From Neoarius graeffei (Eukaryota > Chordata > Actinopteri > Siluriformes > Ariidae), in contig NC_083579.1 of the NCBI RefSeq assembly GCF_027579695.1, forward strand, positions 75,138,998 through 75,202,997: a stretch of 64,000 nt of DNA, read 5' to 3'. The notes below the pieces were generated by a model, which did not search any database, had not been told where the DNA came from, and saw only the letters and a program-made list of their open reading frames with translations. Below are positions 11,390-22,000 of this stretch, piece by piece (the first letter of the stretch is position 1; the number at the start of each line of letters is the position of its first letter). A program made the translations under genes and the position numbers.

Positions 11390-11690
11390 ATTAATAATGA
11401 AGATATGGCGTAATTAATCAATCCCTAATGAGCAGTTTCCGCACAAATCGCTTCTTCTCCATCAATTCTTCACCGATTTTGATTCTTTCTGGCATGAAGG
11501 TAGGAGTACCTAGGGTGCATTATAATAACTTCTACTCAAATTTGCTTAATTACAATTATTAATGAAGTTATGGACTAATTAAGCCTTAATGCCTTAAGCA
11601 GTTCAACAAAAATCGCTTCTTCTCAGTCAATTCCTCGCCGTTTTGGATTCTTTCTGGCAAATAGGTTGATATTCCTTGGGTGGATATAGC
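11390..11690. repeat. Two-copy tandem repeat, about 167-bp unit
   Basis: Two diverged units share aatgaagatatggc/aatgaagttatggac, aatcgcttcttctc and gattctttctggcaa, offset by about 167 bp. No coding sense was seen. Confidence 0.6.
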
Positions 11691-12035
11691 GTCTATATAT
11701 ATAGCTTGTATATAGTGTATATAGCTTGCAACATTTATTGCGCAAGTTGGCCCACTTTAGATCATTCCTTCTGGACTAGACGGGGCCCGAGTGAGCTACA
11801 CCGTCATTGATGGTCTCGTTTCCAATCTGTTGAAATATATCTTATAATGGCGCAACAAATGTTTAAATGAGCAACTGAACGTATTCGGCCGAGTGTGTAG
11901 TGTGTTTTGACCAATTACCAATTAGCCTGAGCCCTGACAATAGACAAAAAGAAGAGAAAGTAGTACTAATCTATTTTGAATGAACATAACTAATTGAGTG
12001 CATTTCACTGGTCTTTAGTCCTTCCCTCCATCCCT

Positions 12036-12076
<41 letters not shown>

Positions 12077-12404
12077 GATATCCAGTGTTATCTTTAGAAA
12101 TCTCACATTATCTCCTGATTCAAATCTGTAAATCTCATGGTAAGATAACTGGTCACTCTTGTTTGCAGCATGTTGTTGGTCTCCTAGCAGCCAGAGGCAA
12201 TGTTTTGCAGGAAATTGCACCCTGTGCATAACTGTCCTCCATTACATGAAGTATACATAAGAGCAAAAGCAGCTCCTTGTCTCTTTTTCTCTCTCATTCT
12301 GACACGAAACAGCTCACAATAGCATTAGGCACATTTGTAGAAATGAAGCCAGGACATTATTATATTACCTATACTGCAGCAATGTATTCCTGTTTCTTTT
12401 CTAC
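11691..12404. other. No recognised gene; TA- and TC-rich simple sequence
   Basis: There is a TA-rich patch near 11690-11730 and a (TC)n run at about 12043-12072. Nothing else is identifiable. Confidence 0.6.
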
Positions 12405-12416
12405 ATACTGATACCT

Positions 12417-12782
12417 GGGGCGGCACGGTGGTGTAGTGGTTAGCGCTGTCGCCTCACAGCAAGAAGGTCCGGGTTCGAGCCCCGTGGCTGACGAGGGCCT
12501 TTCTGTGCGGAGTTTGCATGGTGTCCACGTGGGTTTCCTCCGGGTGCTCCGGTTTCCCCCACAGTCCAAAGACATGCAGGTTAGGTTAACTGGTGACTCT
12601 AAATTGACCGTAGGTGTGAATGTGAGTGTGAATGGTTGTCTATGTCTATGTGTCAGCCCTGTGATGACCTGGCGACTTGTCCAGGGTGTACCCCGCCTTT
12701 CGCCCGTAGTCAGCTGGGATAGGCTCCAGCTTGCCTGCGACCCTGTAGAACAGGATAAAGTGGCTACAGATAATGAGATGAG
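12417..12782 (+). repeat. SINE-A, full copy (type description)
   Basis: The head GGCGGCACGGTGGTGTAGTG contains an A-box (TGGTGTAGTGG) and, 40 bp on, a B-box (GGTTCGAGCC), so it is tRNA-derived and RNA polymerase III-type. The body includes GGTTTCCTCCGGGTGCTCC. The 3' half (GACTTGTCCAGGGTGTACCC, AGCTGGGATAGGCTCCAGC) resembles an L2-clade LINE tail and ends in GATGAGATGAG repeats rather than poly-A. Exact 12-bp target duplication atactgatacct at 12405-12416 and 12783-12794. The 100-150-residue open frames inside these SINEs are not genes. Confidence 0.9.
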
Positions 12783-12989
12783 ATACTGATACCTTGTAGT
12801 GTTGATGATGATGATGTTATAACTTCTCACTGAGCAACAGCCATGTTGGAGCAGTCACACACAATGTAAGTCAGTTTAACTCACAGGATGATACATAAAT
12901 TTGGTCATTTTGATTAATTCTAATTAAACCCATTAGGCAATGGGGGTAATAGTACCTAGGGGATTTACCCATTCAGTGTCATTTCCATT

Positions 12990-13630
12990 TCCGGTTGAGA
13001 GTACGTCGTGCACATTCTGGCTGCCGCTTCTCATCAGAGCTTGTATTTATTTATTTATTTATTTATTTTGTGTGTGTATGTGTTTGTGCAGTTTGATGTT
13101 TGTTTTTGTTTGAGTGTTTTGTCCACCGGTTGTGGTGTAGCTCCTGACCCAGTTTTGGGCGTTGGTTCTTTCCAGGCCTTGGTTCGCCGTGGGTGATGCC
13201 TGTGCTCCTAGCTATGGTCTGCAGCGAGCTCGTTGCTCATTTTAACATTGTGGTTATCCAGCGCTCTGTGCAGCAGTGCTTTAGTGCTTGGCGTGATGTT
13301 CCGAGCGATGTTGCTCGATGGCGTCACGGTGGCTGTGCAGGCAGTTTGGGACATACCAGCACTCTGCATGGCGGTGTGTTTGTGCTCGCTTTGTGGATCC
13401 ATGGCGTGATGTTCCAAAATGTTGCCCGGCGGTGGCGCGGCAGCTGTGCAGGCAGTGTGGGACTTGTTTTCGTGCACTTTTTGGTGGGATTGTGGCTGCT
13501 ACACAATTGGAATGACATCCTCCTGACCTCTATTTGGTGGACTTTTTTTTCCTCCTATAATTGTAACGCGACCTGGGGTTTTGAGAAAGGCGCTATATCA
13601 ATTGAACTTATTATTATATTATTATTATAG
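12990..13630 (+). repeat. LINE-derived repeat with (TTA)n tail
   Basis: It begins around tggctgccgcttctcatcag, carries GC-rich sequence reminiscent of LINE 5' regions, and ends with aggcgctatatcaattgaac followed by (ttatta)n, a common fish LINE/SINE 3' end. Open frames of up to 145 codons here show no RT or endonuclease motifs. The left limit is approximate. Confidence 0.5.
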
Positions 13631-14139
13631 TCGCATAAGACTAAGTTGAGCTCAGGTTACTCTCTGTGTGGAGCTTCCTATGTTACTGATCAGAAGGTTG
13701 GGGGCTCGAGTTCCAGCCAAGCTGCCACTGTTGGGCCCTTGAGCAAGGCCCTTTTCTGCTCATGCAGTACTGTATCATAACTGACCATGGGCGCCGCCAG
13801 GGGGGGAAAGGTTAGAACAATTCTAGGGGCCCAGCACTACCATGGGGCCCTTTAAGGGGCTGATAATATGCTTTCAATTATTTTAATAAGACTTTTGAAA
13901 TAACAACAATGCAATATTCCATCTGGTAAAATGAGCTAATTGAACAAGGTTGTCTATTTCTTGAGTTCTTCAACATATTGTCATTTAACCCTCCCCCTTT
14001 TGCGAAATGGTACGGTCCAGTTCTGGTAGAAGCGCGATGCGTTAAATCTGCGTGCTGATCAGTGCAACGCTACTTGCTGCTGTGTCGCGGTGCAGCAGCC
14101 AGCCAGCAGTGGAGTGCGTACAGTCTATGATCGCTAAAT

Positions 14140-14236
14140 ATGAAGAGTGGCTGTCAAAAACGTAAAGAAAGGCAGCTGAAAGCTGAGAGGGACCGGAGAG
14201 GCAGCCAACTGGTCACTCAGTTTTTCCCAAAGAAAG
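14140..14236 (+). pseudogene. hAT (ZMYM1-like) transposase first exon remnant
   Basis: ATG at 14140 opens MKSGCQKRKERQLKAERD, a lysine/arginine-rich start, and continues to a QFFPKK ending at a clean splice donor (AAAG then gtagc at 14237). Basic starts of this type (gene product beginning with a KRK-rich stretch and a short FF motif) are known from hAT transposases related to ZMYM1-like/TTF-finger proteins in fish. No later exon with the zinc finger or catalytic domain was found in the element, which is only 1.8 kb. The identification rests on a short segment plus its position inside a hAT element with a perfect 8-bp duplication. Confidence 0.5.
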
Positions 14237-15023
14237 GTAGCGCTCACGTGTGTTCAAAATATTAGCGAATGGTAAATGAACAGTATGAACGTGGTTGGAT
14301 TAGCCTATCAAGAGAACACTTTTACAGTTTGTACAGTGACATTTTTTCCATTTTAATAACTGAACTGACTTGTGTGATAATAAACAAGATTAAATATTAC
14401 GTTATGCTGGTGCTAATAACTAGTGCTAATAACCAGTTTCATAACTAATGGGGTGCCCTAAATATGCACAGATTCAGCCTCAGGGGGACCTCCGGCCTAC
14501 CAAACCACTGAACCCCCCTTTGGAGAAGGAGGTAAGCAGCAATACAACCCATAAATGCTTTAGGATTGAAGTTTTTAATGAGCGAGCGCCATATACAGTT
14601 TGCTAGATTAAAGTGTTGCTAATAACGGACACCAGTCAAGTGTTTGACATGGTTACGTGTGTGGAATGTTCACACATTCTAAACCATTGGTTTCAAATTG
14701 AGGAGCTGGAGAAAGCGCAGCACACATAAAAGAGGGATAGAGGTTACAACATATGAAGAAATACATACGTAATTGATCAAATTGAAATGTCACTCCGTGT
14801 CACTTTGAAATAAATTCATAACAAGATGTTTCCTGTCTTTTATGGGTAACATTTGTAAGGCTACTGAGTATGGAGTTCATTTAAATGCATCAAACTTTTT
14901 CATGCATTAACTAACCCCTCATCAGGCCATGATGCAGCAGCCAGGGAGGACACCAGAAGTGTTTAAATGCACCAGAATTAGTCACTGACCAGTTTTCATC
15001 TAGTCCCTGGTAGGTTAATACAT

Positions 15024-15396
15024 CTCATCTCATTATCTCTAGCCGCTTTATCCTTCTACAGGGTCGCAGGCAAGCTGGAGCCTATCCCAGCTGACTACGG
15101 GCGAAAGGCGGGGTACACCCTGGACAAGTCGCCAGGTCATCACAGGGCTGACACATAGACACAGACAACCATTTACACTCACATTCACACCTACGGTCAA
15201 TTTAGAGTCACCAATTAACCTAACCTGCATGTCTTTGGACTGTGGGGGAAACCGGAGCACCCGGAGGAAACCCACGCGGACACGGGGAGAACATGCAAAC
15301 TCCGCACAGAAAGGCCCTCGCCGGCCCCGGGGCTCGAACACAGGACCTTCTTGCTGTGAGGCGACAGCGCTAACCACTACACCACCGTGCCGCCCC
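15024..15396 (-). repeat. SINE-A copy
   Basis: Exact 12-bp target duplication aggttaatacat at 15012-15023 and 15397-15408. It sits inside the hAT element at 13786-15558, so it is younger than that element. Confidence 0.9.
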
Positions 15397-15610
15397 AGGT
15401 TAATACATAAAATGTAATAACAAAGTCACAAACTCAAGGTCCATGGGCTATCAAAAGTCAAATAATGACAATAGTGCAATTGTGATGAGGGTGGGCAAAG
15501 TTGGGGGCCCCAAAATTCTAATCTTTCATGGGGCCCAAAATTTCTGGCGGCGCCCCTGTAACTGACCCTGCATCATGGTAGAAGAATAAAGTCTTGTGTG
15601 TGCTGACAGA

Positions 15611-15877
15611 AATGTTTAAAGTGTTTGGTATGGTTCTGTAGCTTTAAGTGTTGTTTCACAATGTTGTGTATGAGATCTTTAGGAATCTCCTTCACCATGA
15701 TTGCTACTGGGTGTATAAATTCTTCTTAACTAATAGTGCTTATAATGACACCAGGTGCAATTTGCCTGAGAACATTTCAGAGGTGGGTAGTAACGCATTA
15801 TGTTTACTCTGTTACATGTATTTAAGAACCTTTTTCCAATAAATTGTGCTTGTAGGAGTAGTTTAAATCATACGTGC
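15611..15877. other. No recognised feature
   Basis: A short AT-rich stretch; nothing coding or repeated was recognised. Confidence 0.5.
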
Positions 15878-16165
15878 TAAAGAAGGCAGCTGGACTTGCT
15901 TGAAATCCTTGAAGACGTTTCACCTTTCATCTGAAAGGCTTCTTTAGTTCTGTCTGACTAGTGGGGAGTTCCACGTATTTATCCTCTAGTGGACCAAAAG
16001 CAACATTAAGGAGAGTCATTGAGGTCACATGGATCGTTGACCCTCTCGGCCATCCTGTAGTTTGTTAGGGTCACTGGAGGCTGGGTGTGAACGGTGTTAG
16101 CAGCCTAGAGGGTCATTAGGGTGATCTGTGGGTCATTGGCTCTCTCTGCCATCATGTGACTCATT

Positions 16166-16773
16166 CAGTGCGTTTACATGCACATCCAAATCGAGCTACT
16201 GTCGGTAATCGAGCTAAGGGTCCCAGCAGGGGTGCCAGAGAAATCCAATCCTACTTGCACACAAGGAAATCGAGCTATTGTGTGAGGTACATTGTGCACC
16301 CGAGCCACAGGTGGCGCTACACGCCCCATCGTGTTGGTACACTTCCGGTTGTCGTCATGAAGAAGAGCTATTCAAGAGTATAAACAAAGTTATCAGTTCC
16401 GTGTTCTGCTCGCCATTTTCTCTTCTTCGTTCGTTCGTTCTCCTTGTTCCTCCTGACCTCTTCTGCTGCTCGCTACTACTACTGTTGTCATGCCGACCGA
16501 GGCTGTTGTGTTTCCCACTTGTGGTCTCGTCACTCGTCACTTCTGGAAGGGGCAGTGCTGAAGTAAGTAGCTCGACTACGTAGCTCGATAGGGTTTACAT
16601 GCACTAAGTAGCTCGGCTACAATCGCATAATCTAGGTCATGTAGCTCGATTATGAGAAATCCAGTTCGGTTCGATTTCAGCCGAGCTAAGGTGTTTCCAT
16701 GGCATTTAGAACTTCGATTTCAGTCGAGCTACGGCAGAAATTCGATTTTCTCTATGTGCATGTAAACGCACTG
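16166..16773. mobile_element. MITE with CAGTGCGTTTACATGCACAT termini
   Basis: The 20-bp terminus is repeated exactly in inverted orientation at 16773. The interior holds about ten copies of a TCGAGCTA-like motif in both orientations. The flanks (att / agt) do not give a clear target duplication. The paralogous arm of the Penelope-like pair (near 17220-17235) shows the uninterrupted site. Confidence 0.8.
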
Positions 16774-16937
16774 AGTGAAGTCAGCTGAGTCTTGGTGTGG
16801 ATGTGTATTCAGTTTTCTGAGAAGTGTGCCAAGGACCACATTGTAGGTGGCTGATAAGTGGTGTCTCAAACCACCTCCTCTGTTCAGTGATGGTCATTCC
16901 AGGTTAATGAAAGATGGCTTCTTTTACTCCTCTTTCA

Positions 16938-17275
16938 AACCACCAACACAGGAGAGCCAGTTCCTCAGGCCAGGACTCTGCAGTCTATCTTCATCTCAAT
17001 AACAAAGGACACTCGTTTCAGGACTGCAGTGTACGCATTTTAGCCAAAGAAGACCGGTGGTTTGAAAGAGGAGTAAAAGAAGCCATCTTTGTCAGCCTGG
17101 AACAACCATCACTGAACAGAGGAGGTGGTCTGAGACACCACTTATCAGCCACATACAATGCAGTCCTTGGTACACTTCCCAGAAAACTGAATACACATCC
17201 ACACCAAGACTCAGCTGACTTCAACGACTCGCATGATGACGGAAAGCGAGAGCCAACAACCCACAGATCACCCTA
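16938..17275 (+). pseudogene. Penelope-like GIY-YIG endonuclease, C-terminal part
   Basis: The frame 16914-17276 reads HRRASSSGQDSAVYLHLNNK, GHSFQDCSVRILAKEDRWFE, RGVKEAIFVSLEQPSLNRGG and LRHHLSATYNAVL. This matches the C-terminal part of the GIY-YIG nuclease domain that follows RT in Penelope-like elements: the GH, the W-x-R-x3-E-A-I helix and the PSLN motif. The catalytic GIY-YIG strands and the RT lie upstream in a full element and are absent, since the sense copy begins abruptly at 16938. The inverted arm (rc of 16774-16937) contains the same WFERGVKEAIF-type coding segment. Function is lost by truncation. Confidence is good for the family and low for exact limits. Confidence 0.65.
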
Positions 17276-17680
17276 ATGACTCTCCAGGCTGCTAACACCG
17301 TTCACACCCGGCCTCCAGTGACCCTAACAACCTACAGGATGACTGAGAGTGTCAACGACCCACTTAACCTCAACGGCTCTCCTTAGGGTTGCTTTTGGTC
17401 CACTAGAAGATAAATACCTGGAACTCCCCACTAGTAAGACAGAACTGAAGAAGTCTTTCAGATGAGAGGTGAAATGTCTTCAAGGATTTCAAGCAAGTCC
17501 AGTTGTCTTCTTTAACACATATGGTTTACTATGACCTGGACGACTGAGAACCTTCACAGACGAGTAGTTTGAATGCACAATACATTTGACACTTACTTGA
17601 TTTACATTTACATTTATGATTTAAAAATGTACTTATACTCCATGACATTAAACTACACACTTCTCAGTACTTTAATTTCC

Positions 17681-19012
17681 ATCCATTATCTGTAGCCTCT
17701 TATCCTGTCCTACAGGGTCGCAGGCAAGCTGAAGCCTATCCCAGCTGACTATAGGTGAGAGGCGGGGTACACCCTGGACAAGTCACCAGGTCCTCGCAGG
17801 GCTGACACATAGATACACAGACAACCATTCACACTCACATTCACACCTATGGTCAATTTAGGCCCTGTCCACAAGGCAACGGATTCAGGTGAATCTGATA
17901 AAATTGTTTATCGTTTCGACCTGGCGTCCACACGGCACCGGCGTTTTGGGTGCCCCAAAATGAAATCTTTTGAGAACGGGTTCCAGAGTGGAAAAATCTG
18001 GCAACAGCGCCGTTGCGAAGTCGTCTGGATGAGTAGAATGGATTTGTTTACAATGACGTCATAACCACATGACTATCAGTGCTTCACGCCAGGTAGAAGT
18101 GTAACGAACTCGATGTGAGTTGTCAACAAATCCTATAACTTGGTTCATGAAACGCGCTTACAAAATATTTTCACTGTGAATATTTATTGTGTAATGGTGC
18201 AAAGTGAGAGACAGAGAGAGAGAGTGAGAGAATAGCCCTTAGGGCAGAGTCTTTAGTCCAAACACTGCGGAAGTACTGAGTATAAAAAAACCACGCACCG
18301 CCTGTGCGCTTTCCAAAAACAAAAACAATCCCGCCAGCAAAAATAGGAAAAAAAAAAGGAGCGATCTCTCCTCTTCAGATGTTGGTCTAAGTCCGACAAT
18401 ACATTCCTCAAAAAGGGCGTAGAAGAACAAAGTAATCCATCAACGTGTAGCATTCAATTTATTCCGGACCATTAAAGAATTCTGGAGGATATCAGAATCT
18501 TGGCACACCGGCTTCCATCTACCCCCATTCATTCCTCTTTCCGCGTCTTTCGTTTTACGCTACTGATTAATAATCAAAACTTTGTGTGGCTAATGCTACA
18601 GAAGAAGGGGTTTATACGCATGCGTCTACTTCTTCTATTGTTCTGGTGTCTCCGATGGGACCGTCTTACAGCGCACGTAGAGGTGTGGCATGTGTATTGC
18701 ATCATTTTCAGCAAGCGTTGCGTTGCCATATGAACCTGATATTTTACTGATCCGTTGCCCATGTGGACGCGATATTTTTAAAAAAAAAATCTCATTACTG
18801 TTGTCGTGTGGATGTAGCCTTAGAGTCACCAGTTAACCTAACCTGCATGTCTTTGGACTGTGGGGGAAACCGGAGCACCCGGAGGAAACCCACGCGAACA
18901 CGGGGAGAACATGCAAACTCCACACAGAAAGGCCCTCGCCAGCCGCTGGGCTCGAACCCAGACCTTCTTGCTGTGAGGTGACAGCGCTAACCACTACACC
19001 ACTGTGCCGCCC
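17681..19012 (-). repeat. SINE-A, split by a Harbinger-like MITE
   Basis: The 3' half is at 17681-17860 and the 5' half with the tRNA head at 18820-19012. The junctions ...ggtcaattta and ttagagtcacc restore the unbroken SINE-A sequence once one TTA is removed. Confidence 0.9.
17861..18819. mobile_element. PIF/Harbinger-like MITE, TTA target site
   Basis: It starts GGCCCTGTCCACA and ends, inverted, GGCTACATCCACACG; a second inverted pair inside reads GGCAACGGATTCAG / GGCAACGGATCAG. The duplication TTA (17858-17860, 18820-18822) is the 3-bp site typical of PIF/Harbinger. At 959 bp it has no transposase frame; short frames inside are not conserved. Confidence 0.8.
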
Positions 19013-22000
19013 GCTACTTTGGCCAAAATGGCGCCGCGCTGGTGGCTGCCTGTTGCAGCAGATCTGAGTGTGGTTGTATGACTATGTTTGTTGAGTGCTT
19101 CGCTGGCGTCTCTGTGTGGATTATTCTCTGGACTAATTTTATTTTCTATCTGGGACACTATGAATATTAAGACTGTGGTGCTGGCCCTGCTTCTTTTGCT
19201 CCTTCTCGCCTCGCAAGCCGATTCAACAGGTAGCGGCAGTGGACATGCGATTGTTTACACTCGGGAACAGCTGTTAGCCCTGTGCGGTGCTGGGAAGCTA
19301 ACCGGCTACAGGCCCGATGTCCCCCGTGAGTTGAAAAGGAGGAGAAGAGGCTGCTGCTCGGGGGTTATGTGCCGCAGTAAAAGGAAACGCTTCAAGCCTA
19401 CCCTCCCTGCCATCATCACCGGGAACGTGAGATCCATCTGCAACAAGATGGATGAGCTAGCGGCGCTAACGAGGCATCAGAGGGAATACCAGCAGTGTAG
19501 CATGATCCTGTTTACTGAGACTTGGCTAACGGAGCTAACACCGGACTCCAATGCTACTCTGGACGGGTTTCAACTTATAAGGGCCGATAGAACAAGGGAC
19601 AGCGGCAAGAGAAAGGGTGGGGGACTGGCGGTGTTTGTTAATGACAGATGGTGTAATCTGGGGCACATAACCATCAAGGAAAAACTGTGTAGTGTGGACA
19701 TTGAGCTACTAGCCATTAGCACTAGGCCATACTACTTGCCAAGGGAACTCTCACACGTCATCACGATAGTAGTGTACGTCCCGCCCTCTGCTAACGCAGA
19801 CTCGGCCCGTGATGTTCTCCTTTCAGCTGTAAGTAGACTGCAAACACAGCACCCACAAGCTCTCATTCTGATCACGGGAGATTTTAACCATGCTCCCCCA
19901 ACCGCCACATTGCCAACATTTACTCAATATATCACCTGCTACACTAGAGGGAACAAAACACTAGACCTCTTTTTTGCCAACATTAAGGAGGCATACACTT
20001 CATCCCCCCTCCCCCCTCTGGGGAGATCTGACCATGACCTGGTGCATCTCATCCCCGTGTACAAGCCCATGGTACACAAACAACAGGTTACTATGCACAC
20101 AAGGAAGGTATGGTCGGAAGAGGTGATGGATGCTCTCAGGGACTGTTTTGATAGCACAGTATGGGATGTATTCTGTGAGGACCATGGGGAGGACATGGAC
20201 AGTCTCACCAGCTGTGTCACAGACTACATCAACTTTTGTGTTGACTCCACCATATCCACCAAGACAGTAAGACTGTTTTCAAAAAACAAACCATGGATTA
20301 CCCCTGATATAAAGGCCCTCCTTAAGGATAAAAGAAGAGCTTTTAAGACGGGGGACAGGGAGCAGATGAAGTGTGTTCAGAGAGAACTGAGGAGGAAAAT
20401 CAGAGAGGGGAAAAACAGCTACAGGAGGAAGATGGAGGAACAACTACAGCAGTGTGATGTCAGAGGGGTCTGGAGGAGTCTGAAAACAATCTCAGGCCAC
20501 AACAACTCCAGACCTGAGCTGGCAAGAGACCAGGAGTGGGTGAATAACCTAAATAGGTTTTTTAATAGATTTGACCAACCAGCCACCCCTCCCCCCACCT
20601 CCCACTCCCCTCTCCCCCCTCCCCCCTCACCTAGTGTGGTGCTCTCCACAGTGCAGGTGGAGAGGGAACTGGCCAAGCTCAGGGTCAAGAAGGCGACAGG
20701 TCCTGATGGCATCAGCTCCAGGCTCCTCAAATCCTGCGCTAGACAACTGAGTGGGATTGTTGAGCATCTTTTCAACATGAGCCTGAGACAGCAGAAGGTA
20801 CCGCAGCTGTGGAAGACCTCTTGTGTGGTACCGGTGCCCAAAATATCTAGGCCCTGTGATTTTAACCACTACAGACCGGTGGCCCTGACAACCCACCTGG
20901 CAAAGACCCTGGAGAGGCTTGTTCTTCACCACCTGCGCCCCCTGGTAAGCTCATCTGCAGACCCACTGCAGTTTGCCTACCAGCCCGGCATCGGGGTTGA
21001 GGACGCCGTCATCTTCCTCACACAGAAAGCCCTGTCTCATTTGGAGAGGCCTGGAAGCATTGTGAGAATCATGTTTTACGATTTCTCTAGTGCTTTTAAT
21101 ACCATCCATCCAGACCTACTGAGGGACAAGCTGGTACAAGCAGGAGTGCACCACAACCTGTCAGCATGGCTCCTGGACTTCCTGAGTGACAGGCCGCAGT
21201 ATGTGAGGACAAAAGGCTGCGTGTCCGACACTGTGGTCTGTAACATGGGGGCACCGCAGGGGACCGTGTTGGCCCCTCTTCTCTTCACTATCTATACAGC
21301 TGACTTCACACACTACCCTGCAAACTGTCACTTACAAAAATTCTCAGATGACTCAGCCATGGTTGGTCTCATTAACAACGGAGACGAGAGGGAGTATAGG
21401 GAATTAAACCAGAACTTTGTGTCATGGTGCCAACAGAACCACCTCCAGATTAATGCTGGAAAGACAAAAGAACTGGTGGTGGACTTTCGCCGGTGCAGAG
21501 CCCCTCCCCTTGTACCCGTGAATATTCAGGGTGTAGAAATTGAGATTGTGGACTCTTACAAATACCTTGGTTTCCACCTCAACAAGAAACTTGACTGGAC
21601 TGCTAACACACAGGCACTTTACAAGAAGAGTCAGAGCAGACTCTACCTGCTACAGAGGCTGAGGTCTTTTGGGGTGCAGGACACCCTTCTGAGGACCTTC
21701 TATGACTCTGTTGTCGCATCTGGTATCATGTATGGTGTGGTGTGTTGGTGCAGTAGCATTACAGTGGCAGAGGCAAAGAAATTAAACAAACTGGTCAAGA
21801 GAGCTGGCTCTGTCCTGGGCTGTGGCCTTGACCCTGTGGAAGTGGTGGGGGACAGGAGGATGATGACAAAACTGTCGTCAATCCTGGGTAATGTCCACCA
21901 CCCCTTGCATGGAGCAATGGCAGCCCTGGAGAGCCCACTGAGCAGCAGCAGGCTTATCCACCCACATTGTAAGACTGAGAGGTACCGCAGGTCTTTTCTT

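Larger units (their letters stand above)
13786..15558. mobile_element. hAT transposon with GGCGCCGCC termini
   Basis: Termini are CATGGGCGCCGCCAG and, inverted, CAGGGGCGCCGCCAG. The target duplication taactgac is exact (13778-13785 and 15559-15566). The element contains a transposase-type first exon (14140-14236) and a reverse-oriented SINE-A (15024-15396). GGGGCCC-rich stretches lie just inside both ends. Confidence 0.85.
13640..15610 (+). repeat. SINE-B, interrupted by a hAT element
   Basis: The left piece (13640-13785) has gatcagaaggttgggggctc and gctgccactgttgggccctt. The right piece (15559 onward) continues with aactgaccctgcatcatgg. A second copy lies at 34440-34645. The hAT insertion at 13786-15558 with an 8-bp duplication separates the two pieces. 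Confidence 0.7.
15878..17560. mobile_element. Inverted pair of Penelope-like element 3' ends
   Basis: Positions 15878-16937 (minus an internal MITE) are the reverse complement of 17055-17515. The paired ends read aagaaggcagctggacttgc and, inverted, aagaagacaactggacttgc, and both arms contain ccttgaagac and tggggagttcca. The sense copy starts at about 16938, so the two copies meet head to head. Inverted or tandem partial copies are known for Penelope-like elements. Confidence 0.7.

Noticed and set aside
12417-12500. tRNA gene from A- and B-box motifs
   Set aside because: The boxes belong to the SINE-A head; no acceptor stem or anticodon arm of a functional tRNA could be formed convincingly, and copies are dispersed with target duplications.
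12369-12830. A 153-codon frame and many 90-130-codon frames starting MVSAVASQQEGP or ending in CDPVEQDKA
   Set aside because: They are translations of SINE-A copies on one strand or the other and recur wherever the SINE occurs.
13193-13630. 145-codon frame as a gene
   Set aside because: It lies in a LINE-derived repeat ending in a (TTA)n tail and has no domain signature.
20419-20932. Minus-strand frames of 101-140 codons within 19088-22039
   Set aside because: They are antisense to the well-supported LINE ORF and lack any motif.
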